Source: Gerris lacustris
Lineage: Eukaryota; Arthropoda; Insecta; Hemiptera; Gerridae
Direction: 5' to 3'
Assembly (NCBI GenBank): GCA_951217055.1
Contig: OX578279.1
Coordinates: 40,449,610-40,513,609, forward strand
DNA: 64,000 nucleotides
Below the pieces are notes generated by a model. It worked only from the letters and a program-made list of their open reading frames with translations. It ran no database searches and was not told the DNA's origin. Positions within the stretch are counted from its first letter, which is position 1. Every line of letters starts with the position of its first letter. This document shows positions 11,864 to 22,872 of this stretch, piece after piece. Both the position numbers and the translations under genes were made by a program.

Positions 11864-14418
11864 TAATTGGGTAAAAGGTGGTAAGTCCAATTTTGGGGAA
11901 ATTGGGTTAAGTGCATTGTCAGAAACTAGATTTTTTCTCCTAAATTTGTGTATATGAGGTTATGTTGTATCTCCTCACCATGCGAAGAGTTATGCAAGTG
12001 TGTATTATGGGCTAGATTGACAAAACTCACTTTGCATTTGTGTATAGGGAGTGATGTATGAATGACTCCTTTTCAACTATTTTTTTTTTTTTTGTGGATA
12101 AAGACTCAAGTGCTACACATAGCTCAATTTCCACTAATGTTCTCCCGAAATTACTCCTTTTTCACAGTTGGTATTAAAAACACGTGAGCAGTTCGAGGAA
12201 ACTGTGATAAAAATAAACTAATTTAAAATAAATAAACTAAAGCTATGTATCAAAAAGCCTAAGGTTGACAACTGTTCTGCATTTTACTTTAATTTTCTTT
12301 TAATTAATTCTTTTTTTTTATTACTCGCTCTGTTGTGCTTACCTTTTCTTGAAGCTTAAAAAAAAAGTTCTTGCTTGCTTAAAAGTTTTTCAATTGATTG
12401 TTTTGTTTTTAAAGTTAATCTCTATAACAACCCACCTATATTTTTTTAAATTTTCATCATTATCATCTTTCCTTTAATCCCTTGGGGAACGTAGGGCTGC
12501 AACAAAGGATTTCCATCTGACTCGATTTTGGGCCATGTTTTTCAGCTCTCCCCAGGTTTTGCCTTCATCTCGTATTTCTTTTTCCACAGTAGTCCTCTTC
12601 CAGGTTGTTCTGGGTCTACTAAGTTTTCTTTTACCCTGTGGGTTCCATTTCAGGGCTTGCCGACTGACGCTGTTTTCAGTCTTCCTTAGGGTGTGCCCAA
12701 TCCAGCCGTACTTCCTTGCTTGTATTGTTTCCCCTACTGGGATTTGTCCACACTTCCTCCAGAGTTCTACATTTTGAGATCTTCTCTGGCCAGTGTACGT
12801 TTAGGATTCTTCGTAGGCAGTTGTTGATAAAGGTTTGTAGCCTATTTGCAACTGCTATTGTTGATTTCCATGTTTGGCATGCGCACAGCAGAACTGATTT
12901 AACATTGCTTTAAAAAATCCTTAGCTTGGTCATTCTGAGCGATTGGGATTTCCATATTGGCCTAAGTTGTGCAAAAACTCCTTTTACTTTCTTGATTCTC
13001 TGCTGTACGTCTTCATCCGTTCCACCAGTCTTGGAGATCAAACTGCCAAGATATTGTAACTGTTCCATCTGTTCAATGGCTGCCGTCGACCACCAGGTCT
13101 ACCGTGCTCCGAAAGTTAATCCTCATTTCTTGGTTTTCTCCTCGTTTATCTTTAACCCTACCTGCTAAGTTCTTCTAGTTTTCCTGTCATATCTGACAGT
13201 TTTTGTGACATGAGACAGAGGTCGTCTGCGAGTCTTTTGGCCAGCCTACATTGTATTCCTCGAGGTGTCCTAGTGATTTTCCGCATAACTCCATCTAGCA
13301 CCATTAGGAATATCATGGGCGATATCATACACCCTTGTTTCACCCCTGTTTTGACTTACAATGGGCTTGTCAATTTACACTCATGGATGACTTGGCATTT
13401 GTAGTCTTTGTGGGTCAGTTTAATGATATTGACTATTTTTGGTGGTAAGCCAAAGTTCGTTAGAGCTTGCTTCCCTGTTTAGGGAGTCAAATGCCTTTTC
13501 AAAATCTACAAAAGATGGGTAAAGGGGTGTCTGGAACTCTGAACTCTGCTCGACGATAATCCTCAAAGTGTTGATCATGTCAACACATGATCGATCCTTT
13601 CTAAATCCAGCTTGTTCCCTTCTCAGTTTATTGTCTACCACCTCCTATATCCTATTAAGTATAATATAACAAGTATTTTATTTGGCACTGATAGTAAGGT
13701 AATGCCTCTCCAACTAGTGCAAAGTGATAGGTCCTTTTTCTTAGGTAATTTTATCAACAACCCTTTCGTCCAGTCTTGCGGTAGTTTCTTCTTCCCATAT
13801 CATTTTTAACAGATCTTATCTGCAGTTGTATCTGGGTTTGATTTCAATATACATATCTGGTCTAATATTGTCGGCCCCAGGTCTTTTCCACTTTTTTAAT
13901 TCTTTCGCAGCCTTACTTAGTTCTGCTTTTGATGGTGGAGCAGTGTTAAAGCGAGCGTCAATTGCAGTGTTGTCTTCCATATGTTTATAATTTTATGGAG
14001 CACAAAACTTCACTTGCTTTATTAGCTGCTGAAAACACGTGGAATTGCAATAGATCTGCTTAGAATCAAGAGTGTAAAATGGGTTAAGTGATATTAGCAC
14101 CGAAATTCATTAGTGCAATATGGGTTAAGTACAATTTTACTTAGGACCTAAAGTTTAAATTTGAAATTTTTCTATCACATTTATTAAAATTTAATTTGGA
14201 AAAATTTAAAATTAAAAGTTAAATATTTACAGACAGTAACATCGTGTGAAATGCCAATTTATTTGAATTAGCCTATTTTACATAAAATGCTAAACTTCCA
14301 ATATTACTACTTTACTAACTATTACTAACTTCCAATATTACTAACTTCCATATTACTACTTTCCAATTCAATATTACTCCAAACTCAGTTTTTGTACTTA
14401 ACGCCTTTTACCCAATTA
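11864..14418. mobile_element. Possible 2.55-kb TIR element carrying a LINE remnant
   Basis: TAATTGGGTAAAAGGTGGTAAGT at the left (motif start TAATTGGGTAAAAGG) has an inverted counterpart at 14396-14418 ending CCTTTTACCCAATTA. Related GGGTTAAGT motifs occur subterminally on both sides (about 11905, 14080 and 14120). The ends are imperfect and no target duplication was identified, so the boundary call is tentative. The LINE pseudogene at 12.5-14.0 kb lies wholly inside. Confidence 0.45.
12473..13980 (-). pseudogene. Decayed LINE reverse transcriptase (RTE/CR1-like ORF2 3' half)
   Basis: Read on the minus strand, the sequence shows in order: a start-of-RT block with KRPGADNIRP (near 13890); LPKK-like and WRGITLLSVPNK motifs; REQAGFRKDRSCVD and SFVDFEKAFDSLNR (13480-13640), the latter containing the catalytic FxxFEKAFD aspartate; KQGCMISPMIFLMVLD (near 13300); and a LADDLCLMSQ block corresponding to the FADD box. 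The 3' domain follows, with TFINNCLRRILNVHWP and a final AQNRVRWKSFVAALRSPRD before the stop near 12474. These blocks lie in different frames with stops between them, so the gene is dead. The endonuclease half is absent, which fits 5' truncation. Such proteins are encoded by non-LTR retrotransposons of the kind often mislabelled craniofacial-development-protein-2-like; the exact clade is not settled. Confidence 0.8.
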
Positions 14419-15384
14419 GCACAGAATATATACAAAGGGCACCAAAAGATTAACGTGTACACAAAATTTAGCTTCATTTAAATCAAGCACGCTATCTCCT
14501 GGACGACTATATGTAGTTTATCCACAATATATTTAGTAATTAATCTATAATCATAATAATAATACCTGTATATTAATTATTTATTATTATTATTTATATC
14601 TTCTGTGCTAAAAATGAGCTATATGCACGCGAGTGGTTAATTTTTACCTTGTGCGTAATATAATAAAGTATGTATTTTATTTTAAAATAAAAACGGGGTA
14701 TATTTATATGAAGCTTTTTAAATTGTGCTGTGTCCTGTGCATGGTGCCTGGATGGTCGTCGCGTTGACTGAGTCGACCGCTAATTCAAGACCACCAATCT
14801 GGTATTATAACATTCCTTTATTCTTTATTGTGTAATCATTTGTTTTTAATAATAATTAAACACGCTCCTTAGCGAAACTCAAAAATATATGTTGGATTGT
14901 CACATCCTCCAATTAATATAGATTACATATGGTGGGACTTCTGTTTGGTTTCTGGCGAAACCACCTCAACAAATTATCTTACACAAGAGTTGTGAGAGTG
15001 GGTGTGCTTACCACTAATAAATAACAAAATTATTAATAATTTTGTTTTGCCCCAATTTATTTAAACATTGAACTTCTTTTGGTTAGTTTTAACCCCATTT
15101 GAATAATTATATAACCTCAATAGAAAACGTATGGTAATACGTTTAGCTTAGGCATAAGATAAACGCGTTTAAGATATTACGTTAATACGTAATGCAGAAT
15201 AAAAAAATATACTTTTTTCCTTTACTGTGTACAGAATATTTTGAAGTTGGTAAAGACTTTTTTATTACCCGTTCTGGAGTTGTAGACTTAAATTAAGTTT
15301 TTAAAGAATGGTCTACCTTATATTTAAAAACATTTTATTACTCAAAACTATTAATTCTGGAGGAGCATTGTAGTAAGCACCTTA
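14419..15384. other. AT-rich DNA without a recognised gene
   Basis: Nothing with domain or repeat structure is visible apart from short TTA/TAA runs near 14550-14600. Confidence 0.4.
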
Positions 15385-15767
15385 TCGACTGTGCACCTGC
15401 AATACCTCGTAACCCTCAAAATCGAGATATTGTATTATCAAAATCGAGATATATATTATTAATGTCTACCTATGTGCAAAAGCTAGTAAGCCATAAATAT
15501 AGCAATTATTTTTTATTGAAATTATTGTAATACCTCGTATCCATCATTTACCTCAAGTGTACAAAAAACATCGTAACCTTCACAAAGAAAAAAACATTTA
15601 TTTAGTTAAAATTAGATGATTGATGCCATAAAAGTAAATTTGTTTTAAAGAAAATATAAAAAGAAACTTTCAGTAATAGGCAATTTTTTTCAAAATTATA
15701 ACGTTTTTTCTTCTCCCTGAAAAATTTAGTTTTTGCGGGTTACGAGGTATTGCAGGTACACAGTCGA
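15385..15767. mobile_element. MITE of 383 bp flanked by TA
   Basis: The ends TCGACTGTGCACCTGCAATA and its continuation (31 bp) match the reverse complement of the right end with one mismatch (GTGCACC versus GTGTACC). TA lies directly outside both ends (15383-15384 and 15768-15769), which fits a Tc1/mariner-type target duplication. The interior repeats ATCGAGATAT twice. No coding capacity. Confidence 0.7.
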
Positions 15768-16590
15768 TATTATAGATAAAAAAATTTTCTATAAGGATAA
15801 ATATGGTTCATATTTTACAGATTATTTTTAGCCTGCAGGCTTTACAGATTCTGTAAATCCGTTTGAAATTAAAAATTATCTTTCTTCTATAAAAGAAGTC
15901 TTGTAAATAACAAAAAAAAAACGATAGTCCAGTGAGTAAGAAAGAGAAGGGTTGTCAACTATATAAGCAGTAGAAGTTAGAGATATCCTCCCCTTTTTTG
16001 TTGGAAAGGGAATTAAATCGAATGCAAATGAGCAAAGTTGTTGAAAAAATACATTCATCAAACATTTTTTTTAAACTTAAACAGTATAATTTTACGCATT
16101 ATCTAATTTTAGACAGAATGTCAACTAAATTCCTACCTCCGAATGTATTCCACATTTTTTAGACCCGTTCTTAATAGATTGAAGGTGCTCTTGAAGAAAA
16201 TTGGAGGTATGGATTTATAGAAAGGTCTGCTTTTTCATCGAAGGATTAGAAGGATGTTTCTCTTTAATTGAGCTATCATAATTGTTACCGGGGGATCAGT
16301 AGGATAAGTTGTGTAGTGGGTAATAAATAAATGAGATAATAAGGTAAATGATTTCGGTTATGAAGTTATCCCTGTGGAGAGTCGAATTCAATCCATCAGC
16401 TTTCCACAAGAGAATGGAAAGACAAATTGAGAAGGGTCAGTTTTGTGATTAGCGCGGGAATAAAACTAGGTACCTACTATAGTTTGAAGTAGGAAAAAAA
16501 GAAAGAAGTACCTATAGTTTGAAGAACGAGGGGGGGGGGGAGTAGTTCAAAAGGAGATAAAAGAGGAGTATTAATTGGGCAATAGGTTAG
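15768..16590. other. Intergenic or intronic DNA, nothing recognised
   Basis: AT-rich sequence with a G run near 16531; no domain-bearing frame and no paired ends. Confidence 0.4.
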
Positions 16591-16668
16591 TTAAAAAGGA
16601 AGAAAATAATGCTGAGAGGCCATTTATTTACTGAGGAGGGCGGCGGTGCCTTTACCTGTGGCCCCGGA

Positions 16669-16887
16669 CTACAATGAGAAAAGTTCTTTGAGACTGTCCT
16701 GTTGTGAGGGTTGTAGGAGTAGTGAAAAATTCTGAGGACACTGCTGGCAGGAGAGGTCGAATTCACTTTGGTTTACTGCGTTTGTCCTGGGATTTCTTAT
16801 ATTTTGAACAAGCTTATAGTTTGTCATAGCCGCATAAGGCGGAGATACAGGGTTCTGTGCGACAGAGGGAATGGTCCTGTGGCGCAT
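16669..16887 (-). other. Possible host coding segment, unassigned
   Basis: A 72-codon open frame in a locally GC-richer stretch. The predicted peptide starts MRHRTIPSVAQNPVSPPYAA and includes SCQQCPQNFSLLLQ and SQQDSLKELFSL. Composition looks more protein-like than the surrounding frames, and a donor-like CAG|GTAAAG occurs shortly downstream on the same strand. I recognise no domain. No acceptor in the right phase connects it to the candidate exon at 17392-17772, so a shared gene is not demonstrated. Confidence 0.25.
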
Positions 16888-17391
16888 GATTTAGTGACAA
16901 TATTTTTTGAAATCCCAAAATTCTAACACCGTAAGCGCTGTATCAAATCTCTTGTGATATGGGGCTCCTCTACTGATACCTCAGAATGTGCAATTAATTA
17001 ACTTTAAATATTTATTTATTCTTATCGTTGGAATTTAGATCTACAAAGAAAAGTGGTAGAGACGTTTTTGTGCCTTTCGCCTTTATATTGGCTACTTTAC
17101 GAACTTTATATACGTCTACTTTACAGAAAAGTTTTTTTCTTTTTAAGTTCTTGCGGTGGGGGTAGATGAGTGAAAGTAACGAAGTAGTAACCTAAAGTCT
17201 TTACCTTCCTTCAGTTGATAAGTATGAAACGGAGCTCCCATTTCTTTAAAAAAAAAGTGTAAGGCTGTCAGAAAAAAGCTGGAGTTTTTAAATAAAAGAT
17301 GATGCCTGAAGTCCGTCCTGGTTTTACAACGAATATAGTCTTTCCCAATCATTTTCTTTCAATTCTTGCAAAGCTCAAGGAAGTTTCTTAC

Positions 17392-17772
17392 CTGTACATA
17401 GTTAGGATGAGGCTTGAAGCTTTTCCCGTTTTCTTTTTTTTTATCGATATTATCTTCAATTGCTAACGTCGAATATGGGTTCGTCGTGAAATATTTAGAC
17501 TGGATATTGTTTCATCCTGATGAGGTAGTAGAGGTGGAAACTTGTTTAATTGCACTTGTCTCGTTTTTAAAGGGGTTCATTTTTTCCCTTTTTATTTGGT
17601 GGTCACTTTTGTTACCAAGGGAGTGAGTTTTATAGCTATTGCCAATTTTTTTCTCTTGTTCTCGTTGAGGAGTTTGAACATCAATGAATGAAATTGAAGA
17701 TTCTAAATCGTCTCTATCAGAATCAGTGACATGTTCGAACTTGTGCTCCATGTCGGTATCGATTTCACCCAT
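17392..17772 (-). other. Possible host exon with splice donor, in-frame TGA
   Basis: From an ATG at 17772 the minus strand reads a charged, serine- and threonine-rich peptide beginning MGEIDTDMEHKFEHVTDSDR for 86 codons, then meets TGA (17512-17514). The same frame continues (NNIQSKYFTTNPYSTLAIED, then a lysine-rich stretch) to PNYVQ, ending exactly at a consensus donor CAG|GTAAGA (17392/17391). Such low-complexity acidic sequence has no diagnostic domain. The clean donor argues for a real exon; the stop argues for a pseudogene, a wrong frame or a sequence error. Confidence 0.3.
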
Positions 17773-18025
17773 TCTAGAATGGGAAATATGGCACCTTTGT
17801 ATTTACCATTTGTGGTAAATCGTAGCTGTGATGGAGTAGTAAAATAAGTGGTGGTAAATAAACAAGCCGGAGTCCAGCTGGGAAGTACTCCTCAACTCTT
17901 CTATCTCTCAATTTCAAGAAATAAAACGAAACTTGAAATGATAAAAGCATTGTATAAAACTAAAATAAAATTGCACTATGTTATTAAAAAAAAATCACAG
18001 GAAAGTACTTGCGTCCAAGTACTTT

Positions 18026-19185
18026 TTAGGGTTTTGTAGATGATTAAGCATACCCGTTATGTAATTATGATTTTTTTTTCTTCGATCCTAAGGGTCCCGG
18101 GTTCGATCCCCCGGGAGGTCACAATGTTTTTTATAGGTAATAACAACAAGATAAATTACATTTTTTAGGAAATTTTCATCGCCCAGCCATACGGTGTAAC
18201 CATGAATCATTTCCAAATTTTAAGACCAGCCATTATATAAAATTTGGGGGGGGGGGATTTTTTTGGGGGTATATTTTGACTTATAAAACCAATAAAGAAT
18301 TAAAAATTTAAAAAAGCAAATATATATTTGTATCCTACTCTTCAGCAGCTTTCATTTGATACCAAACTCAAAATTTTTAAAAAATAAAATTTTGGGCACA
18401 CTCCAAATTTTCGCGCACGAAATTGGTCATTTTTAAAACCTGGGAATGAACTCCCGGAAATATCATCGCCCCACTATAAGGTATTAGTATGAATTATTTC
18501 GAAATTTTAGCACTAGCCGATCTATAGTGGTTGGGGGGGGGGGGGATTTTTTTTGGGGTATATTTTGATTTTTTTCCCCTATGAGGAATGCAAATTTTAA
18601 AAAAGCATATATATATTTGTGTCCTACTCTTCAGCAGCTTTCATTTAATACCCAACTCAAAATTTTAAAAAAATAAAATTTTGGGCGCACTTCACTTTTT
18701 CGCGCCCAAAATTAACAATTTTTGAAAATTTGGGATGAACTCCCGGAATTTTCATCGCCCCACAATAAGATATTAGTATGAATTATTTCAAAATTTTAGC
18801 GCCAGCCGATCTATAGTGGTTGGGGGGGGGGGGGGAATTTTTTTGGGTATATTTTGATTTATTTAACCAATAAGGAATGCAACATATAAAAAATCATATA
18901 TATATTTGAGACCTACTCTTTAGCAGCTTTCATTTGATACCCTACTCAAAAATTAAAAAAAATATAAATTTTTGAGTTTACCACATTTTTTCGAATTGCG
19001 CATGCGCAAATCTAATTATGAACTTCTGTATATTTTTCCTTTGGTTGGGTCAAAAAGTTGCACCAGTGTTTCAAATTTCAGTACTTTCGCTTAAACGGTT
19101 CGGGCCCTATGAACCAAAGAGCGACGGACGGACGGACACATCACCCTCGGTATAAGGGTTTTGAGAAGTATCTACAAAACCCTAA
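18026..19185. mobile_element. TIR element with three internal tandem units
   Basis: TTAGGGTTTTGTAGAT at 18026-18041 and ATCTACAAAACCCTAA at 19170-19185 are perfect 16-bp inverted repeats. Inside, three diverged units of about 290-300 bp begin near 18171, 18457 and 18755 (each with TCATCGCCC, a 9-14 base G run, CTACTCTT(C/T)AGCAGCTTTC and a TTTGATACC-like block). The last unit runs into GGACGGACGGAC-type repeats and GGGTTTTGAGAAG. The layout matches the elements at 9.0 and 33 kb though the sequences differ. No transposase is visible. Confidence 0.75.
18083..18122 (+). other. tRNA-like T-arm / pol III B-box motif
   Basis: CCCGGGTTCGATCCCCCGGG can form a T-arm-like stem-loop and matches the B-box GGTTCGANNCC. 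No A-box, anticodon arm or acceptor stem is seen, so this is at best a SINE or tRNA fragment within the repeat element. Related motifs occur near 36490, 38650 (minus) and 43640. Confidence 0.35.
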
Positions 19186-20923
19186 TTAACAACTATGCTA
19201 AAAATTATAACTATGTGAAAAGACAATGTAAAAAAACTTCTTACACGTGGCTGTCTACGGTCGGGCAATTTACAAATATTGAATGATAAGCATCTAATAA
19301 TAACAAGAAAATTTGTGAATTTGTGACTCAAGACGCATATGAAAAAAATATAACATTGGTATCGTGATTAGACAGGTGAAACCATTTGGTTTAGACTTTA
19401 ATAAACATAAACAGAATAAAAATAAACAGATACGATTTATAAAATGTTTGATATATTATTAATATAATATGTTACTATCCCTTCCTTGGTTATATAATAA
19501 TACGTGCAATTATGTATAGGAAAGGTGAATAGCTATTCTTTCATTGCAACTATGAAATATTGCCGAAAACAGTTAACTGAAAAGATACTATACGTATGCT
19601 CTATTTTGCTACGAGGAAAAGGCTTGAACAGTGGTACCAAAAAGCGGGTTTTAAATTAGACTGACTCAAAATAGTTAAGTCAGTCTAATTTAAAACACTT
19701 TCGACATATCCTTTGTAATTTGTGTTTGTCGTTATATTTGGAAATAGGCTTATTGTTATTCAAAACAATAATAGTTCGTGTAATATTAACATAAAAACTT
19801 TCCTCTTTACAAAAGAATGCAAATGTTTATAGATTGCTTGATTTTGAAAAACATGTGTTTTCATTTTTTGCACACAGCCATAATGAAGCTGATTCCACGT
19901 TCAAATTTTTTTAAATTATAATATGGAAATAATTTTTCTCTCGATGGTAATACAGCATAAACTTTGTGCTTAACACGGCTGTGTAAGTCATTTTTCAAAA
20001 TAGACAATTAATTCCACCTTATAATAATTGTAAGGTTTATTTGATGTTATTGTGTAACTGAAATCTTATATGGGATTGTTTTTTATTGAACTTATATACG
20101 CAATCTAAAATTCGAGAACTACTGTGAATACTGATGTCATTTCAGGGATAAGAAGTATCACTTGATTGGTTTTGACAGATGGTAAATTAATAAATCCAAC
20201 CTACATAATAATATCTTTGTATAGGTTGCAATTAGCGAAAGACGTAGGAGATAGAGGTCCGTTTTCAGAAAATATCAATCTATCATTTTATAGCAGATTT
20301 TTTTTTCTTTTTTTTTTTTACCGGGAGAAACCAAATTAATGAGACAAAATCTTAGATAGAATTCTACTGCTCATTTTTTCTAACGATTGCTTTACTGTTG
20401 TAGTTTTACTGATTTGGGCACACTGGCTCTAAAATGAAACTATTTATAATCCCTCTCGATTTTTTTTTTCTGTTTCCTGTCCTAACTTTCAATGAAATAA
20501 TTAAAGAAAGCTTAATCAACATAATAAAGAGAACTAAGTTTTTCCTATCACTATCGCATTTATTCGTAGTAATAGGAGGATGAAGGGAAAGGGGAACAAA
20601 TATGATTTTTGCTTTCAAGTACTGCTTTCACTACTCATCCTCTATCTTATTCATGCATTAATGTATAATTGTGGAAGATCCGAAGGCCTTTTGCGGCCAA
20701 AATACATAAATTGAAGGTAATAACTGGGATAAGGTAACTAAAACGTTAAAATCGGTGGCGTAAAAGGGATGGAAAAAAGGGATTAAAAGAGTGGTATAGA
20801 AATATGTAGGGCAGCAAGACGGACTCAGAGTTAGATCAAACTCGACTCCGTGATTATTGAATGGAGCTTGTGTATGTCATTTATAAACAAAATCAAAGTG
20901 ATCGGTTTTATATTTATATTTAG
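19186..20923. other. AT-rich DNA, probable intron or intergenic
   Basis: No recognised gene. The stretch ends in a good splice acceptor (TATTTATATTTAG) before the exon at 20924, so part may be intron. It contains a perfect hairpin at 19648-19696. Confidence 0.4.
19648..19696. repeat. Perfect 19-bp hairpin
   Basis: GTTTTAAATTAGACTGACT at 19648-19666 pairs without mismatch with 19678-19696 across an 11-base loop. The stem is shorter than a typical pre-miRNA and lacks bulges, so a foldback insertion is more likely than an RNA gene. Confidence 0.7.
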
Positions 20924-21062
20924 GTAACAAAAATTGCAGCAGTTCTTGAAGTGTGGGCCAGTGAGGTCCACAAAGCCACTGGTTTATTCCAACAGGCAAT
21001 TCGAGAACGGTTCTTGACCCAGATCAGGAAAAGAATAAGCGCATGCGTCTATAAGGACTAGT
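20924..21062 (+). CDS. Putative 3'-terminal coding exon of a host gene, function unknown
   Basis: Directly after a plausible acceptor (TTTATATTTATATTTAG, AG at 20922-20923) an open frame in phase 0 runs 45 codons to TAG at 21060-21062. The peptide starts VTKIAAVLEVWASEVHKATG, continues LFQQAIRERFLTQIRKRISA and ends CVYKD. Local GC is much higher than the flanks, and the residue mix (aliphatic heptads, paired acidic and basic residues) suggests an amphipathic helical segment. AATAAA hexamers follow near 21326 and 21482 and could be poly(A) signals. No ATG precedes it in frame, so upstream exons should lie on the plus strand, possibly beyond the left edge. I do not recognise the family. It is the best host-gene candidate in the window, but a decayed transposon gene remains possible. 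Confidence 0.5.
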
Positions 21063-22091
21063 TTAGAACTGATTAAAAAAATATCATCAAAATAGGATGA
21101 GTACTTTTAAACAAATTTTTCTCAGATGTTAATAAGTTAATTTTAAAACATATTTTTTAATATGGTTCAAATGTCTAGCTTCTCGGGAAGTTAGTTAAAA
21201 ATCTTTTGCAAGATTTGTACTGGACAAACAAACAAACAAGAAAGCAAGCTAATAAAAATGTATTGTTGACTCATGTAACTAAAATACAGGATTGTTGTGC
21301 TGAAGAAGCTCTAACGTGAGGGCGAAATAAAGATATTTAAAGGATAAAATGATATAGTATTTAGATGTTATTTCGTCATTGATAGGTAAAATGACAATAA
21401 TTTTTAAGTGGTACACACGAGCTATGTCCCATGTTTTTGGTGGGCAATTAGTTTTCTGTATCTGTAATGAATTAAATAACGAATAAAATAAAAATATTAG
21501 ATTGATAAGCTATTCATAGACAGGGTAAGTTGTATACCACTTAATCAGCTTGAAGGCGAGCTATATCTCACGGACGAACTTTACCACCACATATTCGTGG
21601 TGGACATGTAAAAAATAAAGTTTACACAAAATTTTAGCTTGATATTTGTCAATCACTTTTATGCACGTTGTCGCCTAGATTATTACTCTTGATAGGGATA
21701 AGAGCATTCAAATTAATTTGAAAATTTGTATGAATATATCACACAGACACGAGACCAAAAATGATTCCGGATTTCTGTCTTTTAGAATTTTTCAATTTGT
21801 AGAAAAAAACAAATCGTTCTTTAGAACCATCACAATATTTTGTGATATTAGTTTCCATCGTTAACTTCGGTAAGCTCGACAGTAAGAATTATTTTTGTAT
21901 TTATAGATGGGAAAAATTAATTTTATATTATACCAACCAATAAATAAATACTAAGTTGGCAGGTTATTGAATCTATTTATCTATACTTTATTTTTATTTG
22001 GCCTTATCCACACTCATTTAAAAAGAAAAATAAAGTCCTGTACACCAGAATTATGGTTAGATATGGGAGGGTCTATGGAGGTCATCTTAAT
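21063..22091. other. Probable 3' UTR and intergenic DNA
   Basis: It begins with the presumed 3' UTR of the exon at 20924, with AATAAA-type hexamers. A short TTCGGTAAGCTCG motif near 21868 resembles the R2 terminal hairpin. Nothing else is recognised. Confidence 0.4.
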
Positions 22092-22397
22092 GGAATAACA
22101 TAAATTAAAACTGGTTTATTGAAATAAGCAGCTTTCAGCCTTGATGAGGTCATCATCAGTGTCTAAGACCAAACAAGAAATTAATATCTAAGTAAAAAGA
22201 ATAAAACTTAAATAACGAATTATCTAGTTAGTTTTTACTGTTACTTATGTTATATTGTTTTTTACATAGTTATTAATTTCTTGTTTGGTCTTAGGCACTG
22301 ATGACGGCCTTATGAATGCTGAAAGCAGTTTTGTTCAATAAACCAGTTTTGATTTACGTGGAGAGCAGTGGCGCACCCAGGGGGGGGGGCACGGGCA

Positions 22398-22702
22398 CGT
22401 GCCCCCCTCCCCCAAAGCCAGACCTACAATTTAAGTAAGCAATTCCGCAGCACGTGTTAAAGTAATAGTGTTGTGATAGTAAAAATAAATAAATAAATAA
22501 ATAAATAAGTAATTATATACCTAGTTTTGCCCGACAATTTTTTTTTGCGCTTAAAAAAACGTGCCCCCCCTCCCAAAGCCAAAGACGTAAAATTTAAGTA
22601 TGCAATTTTGCAGCATATGTTAAAGTAATAGTGAAAAAAATAAAAAAATAAGTTATTACATACCTAGTTTAGCCCGACATATTTTTTTAGTGTTTAAAAA
22701 GA
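22398..22702 (+). repeat. Subterminal tandem duplication inside the hAT element
   Basis: Two units (22398-22559 and 22560-22702) both run from CGTGCCCCCC through CCCAAAGCCA, TTAAAGTAATAGTG and TACCTAGTTT to a TTTAAAAA tail. The first unit also holds a (AAAT)n run. Confidence 0.8.
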
Positions 22703-22872
22703 CGTGGAACTTGGAAAAATCTGCATAAGATTACGACTGCGCATGGTCAGAACTTTTTAGTGGGACGAATTTCTTTCCGACTATTATCCATTGTTTATTT
22801 TGAATGAAAGGTTACAATATAACATTTTTAAATCAAGTTTTTAATTAAATTTTTCTTGTTTTAAGGGTTTTT

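Noticed and set aside
18083..18122. Complete tRNA gene
   Set aside because: Only a T-arm-like stem-loop is present; no anticodon arm, D-arm or acceptor pairing was found.
19648..19696. microRNA precursor
   Set aside because: The stem is 19 bp, perfectly paired, with no extended hairpin; pre-miRNAs need a longer imperfect stem.
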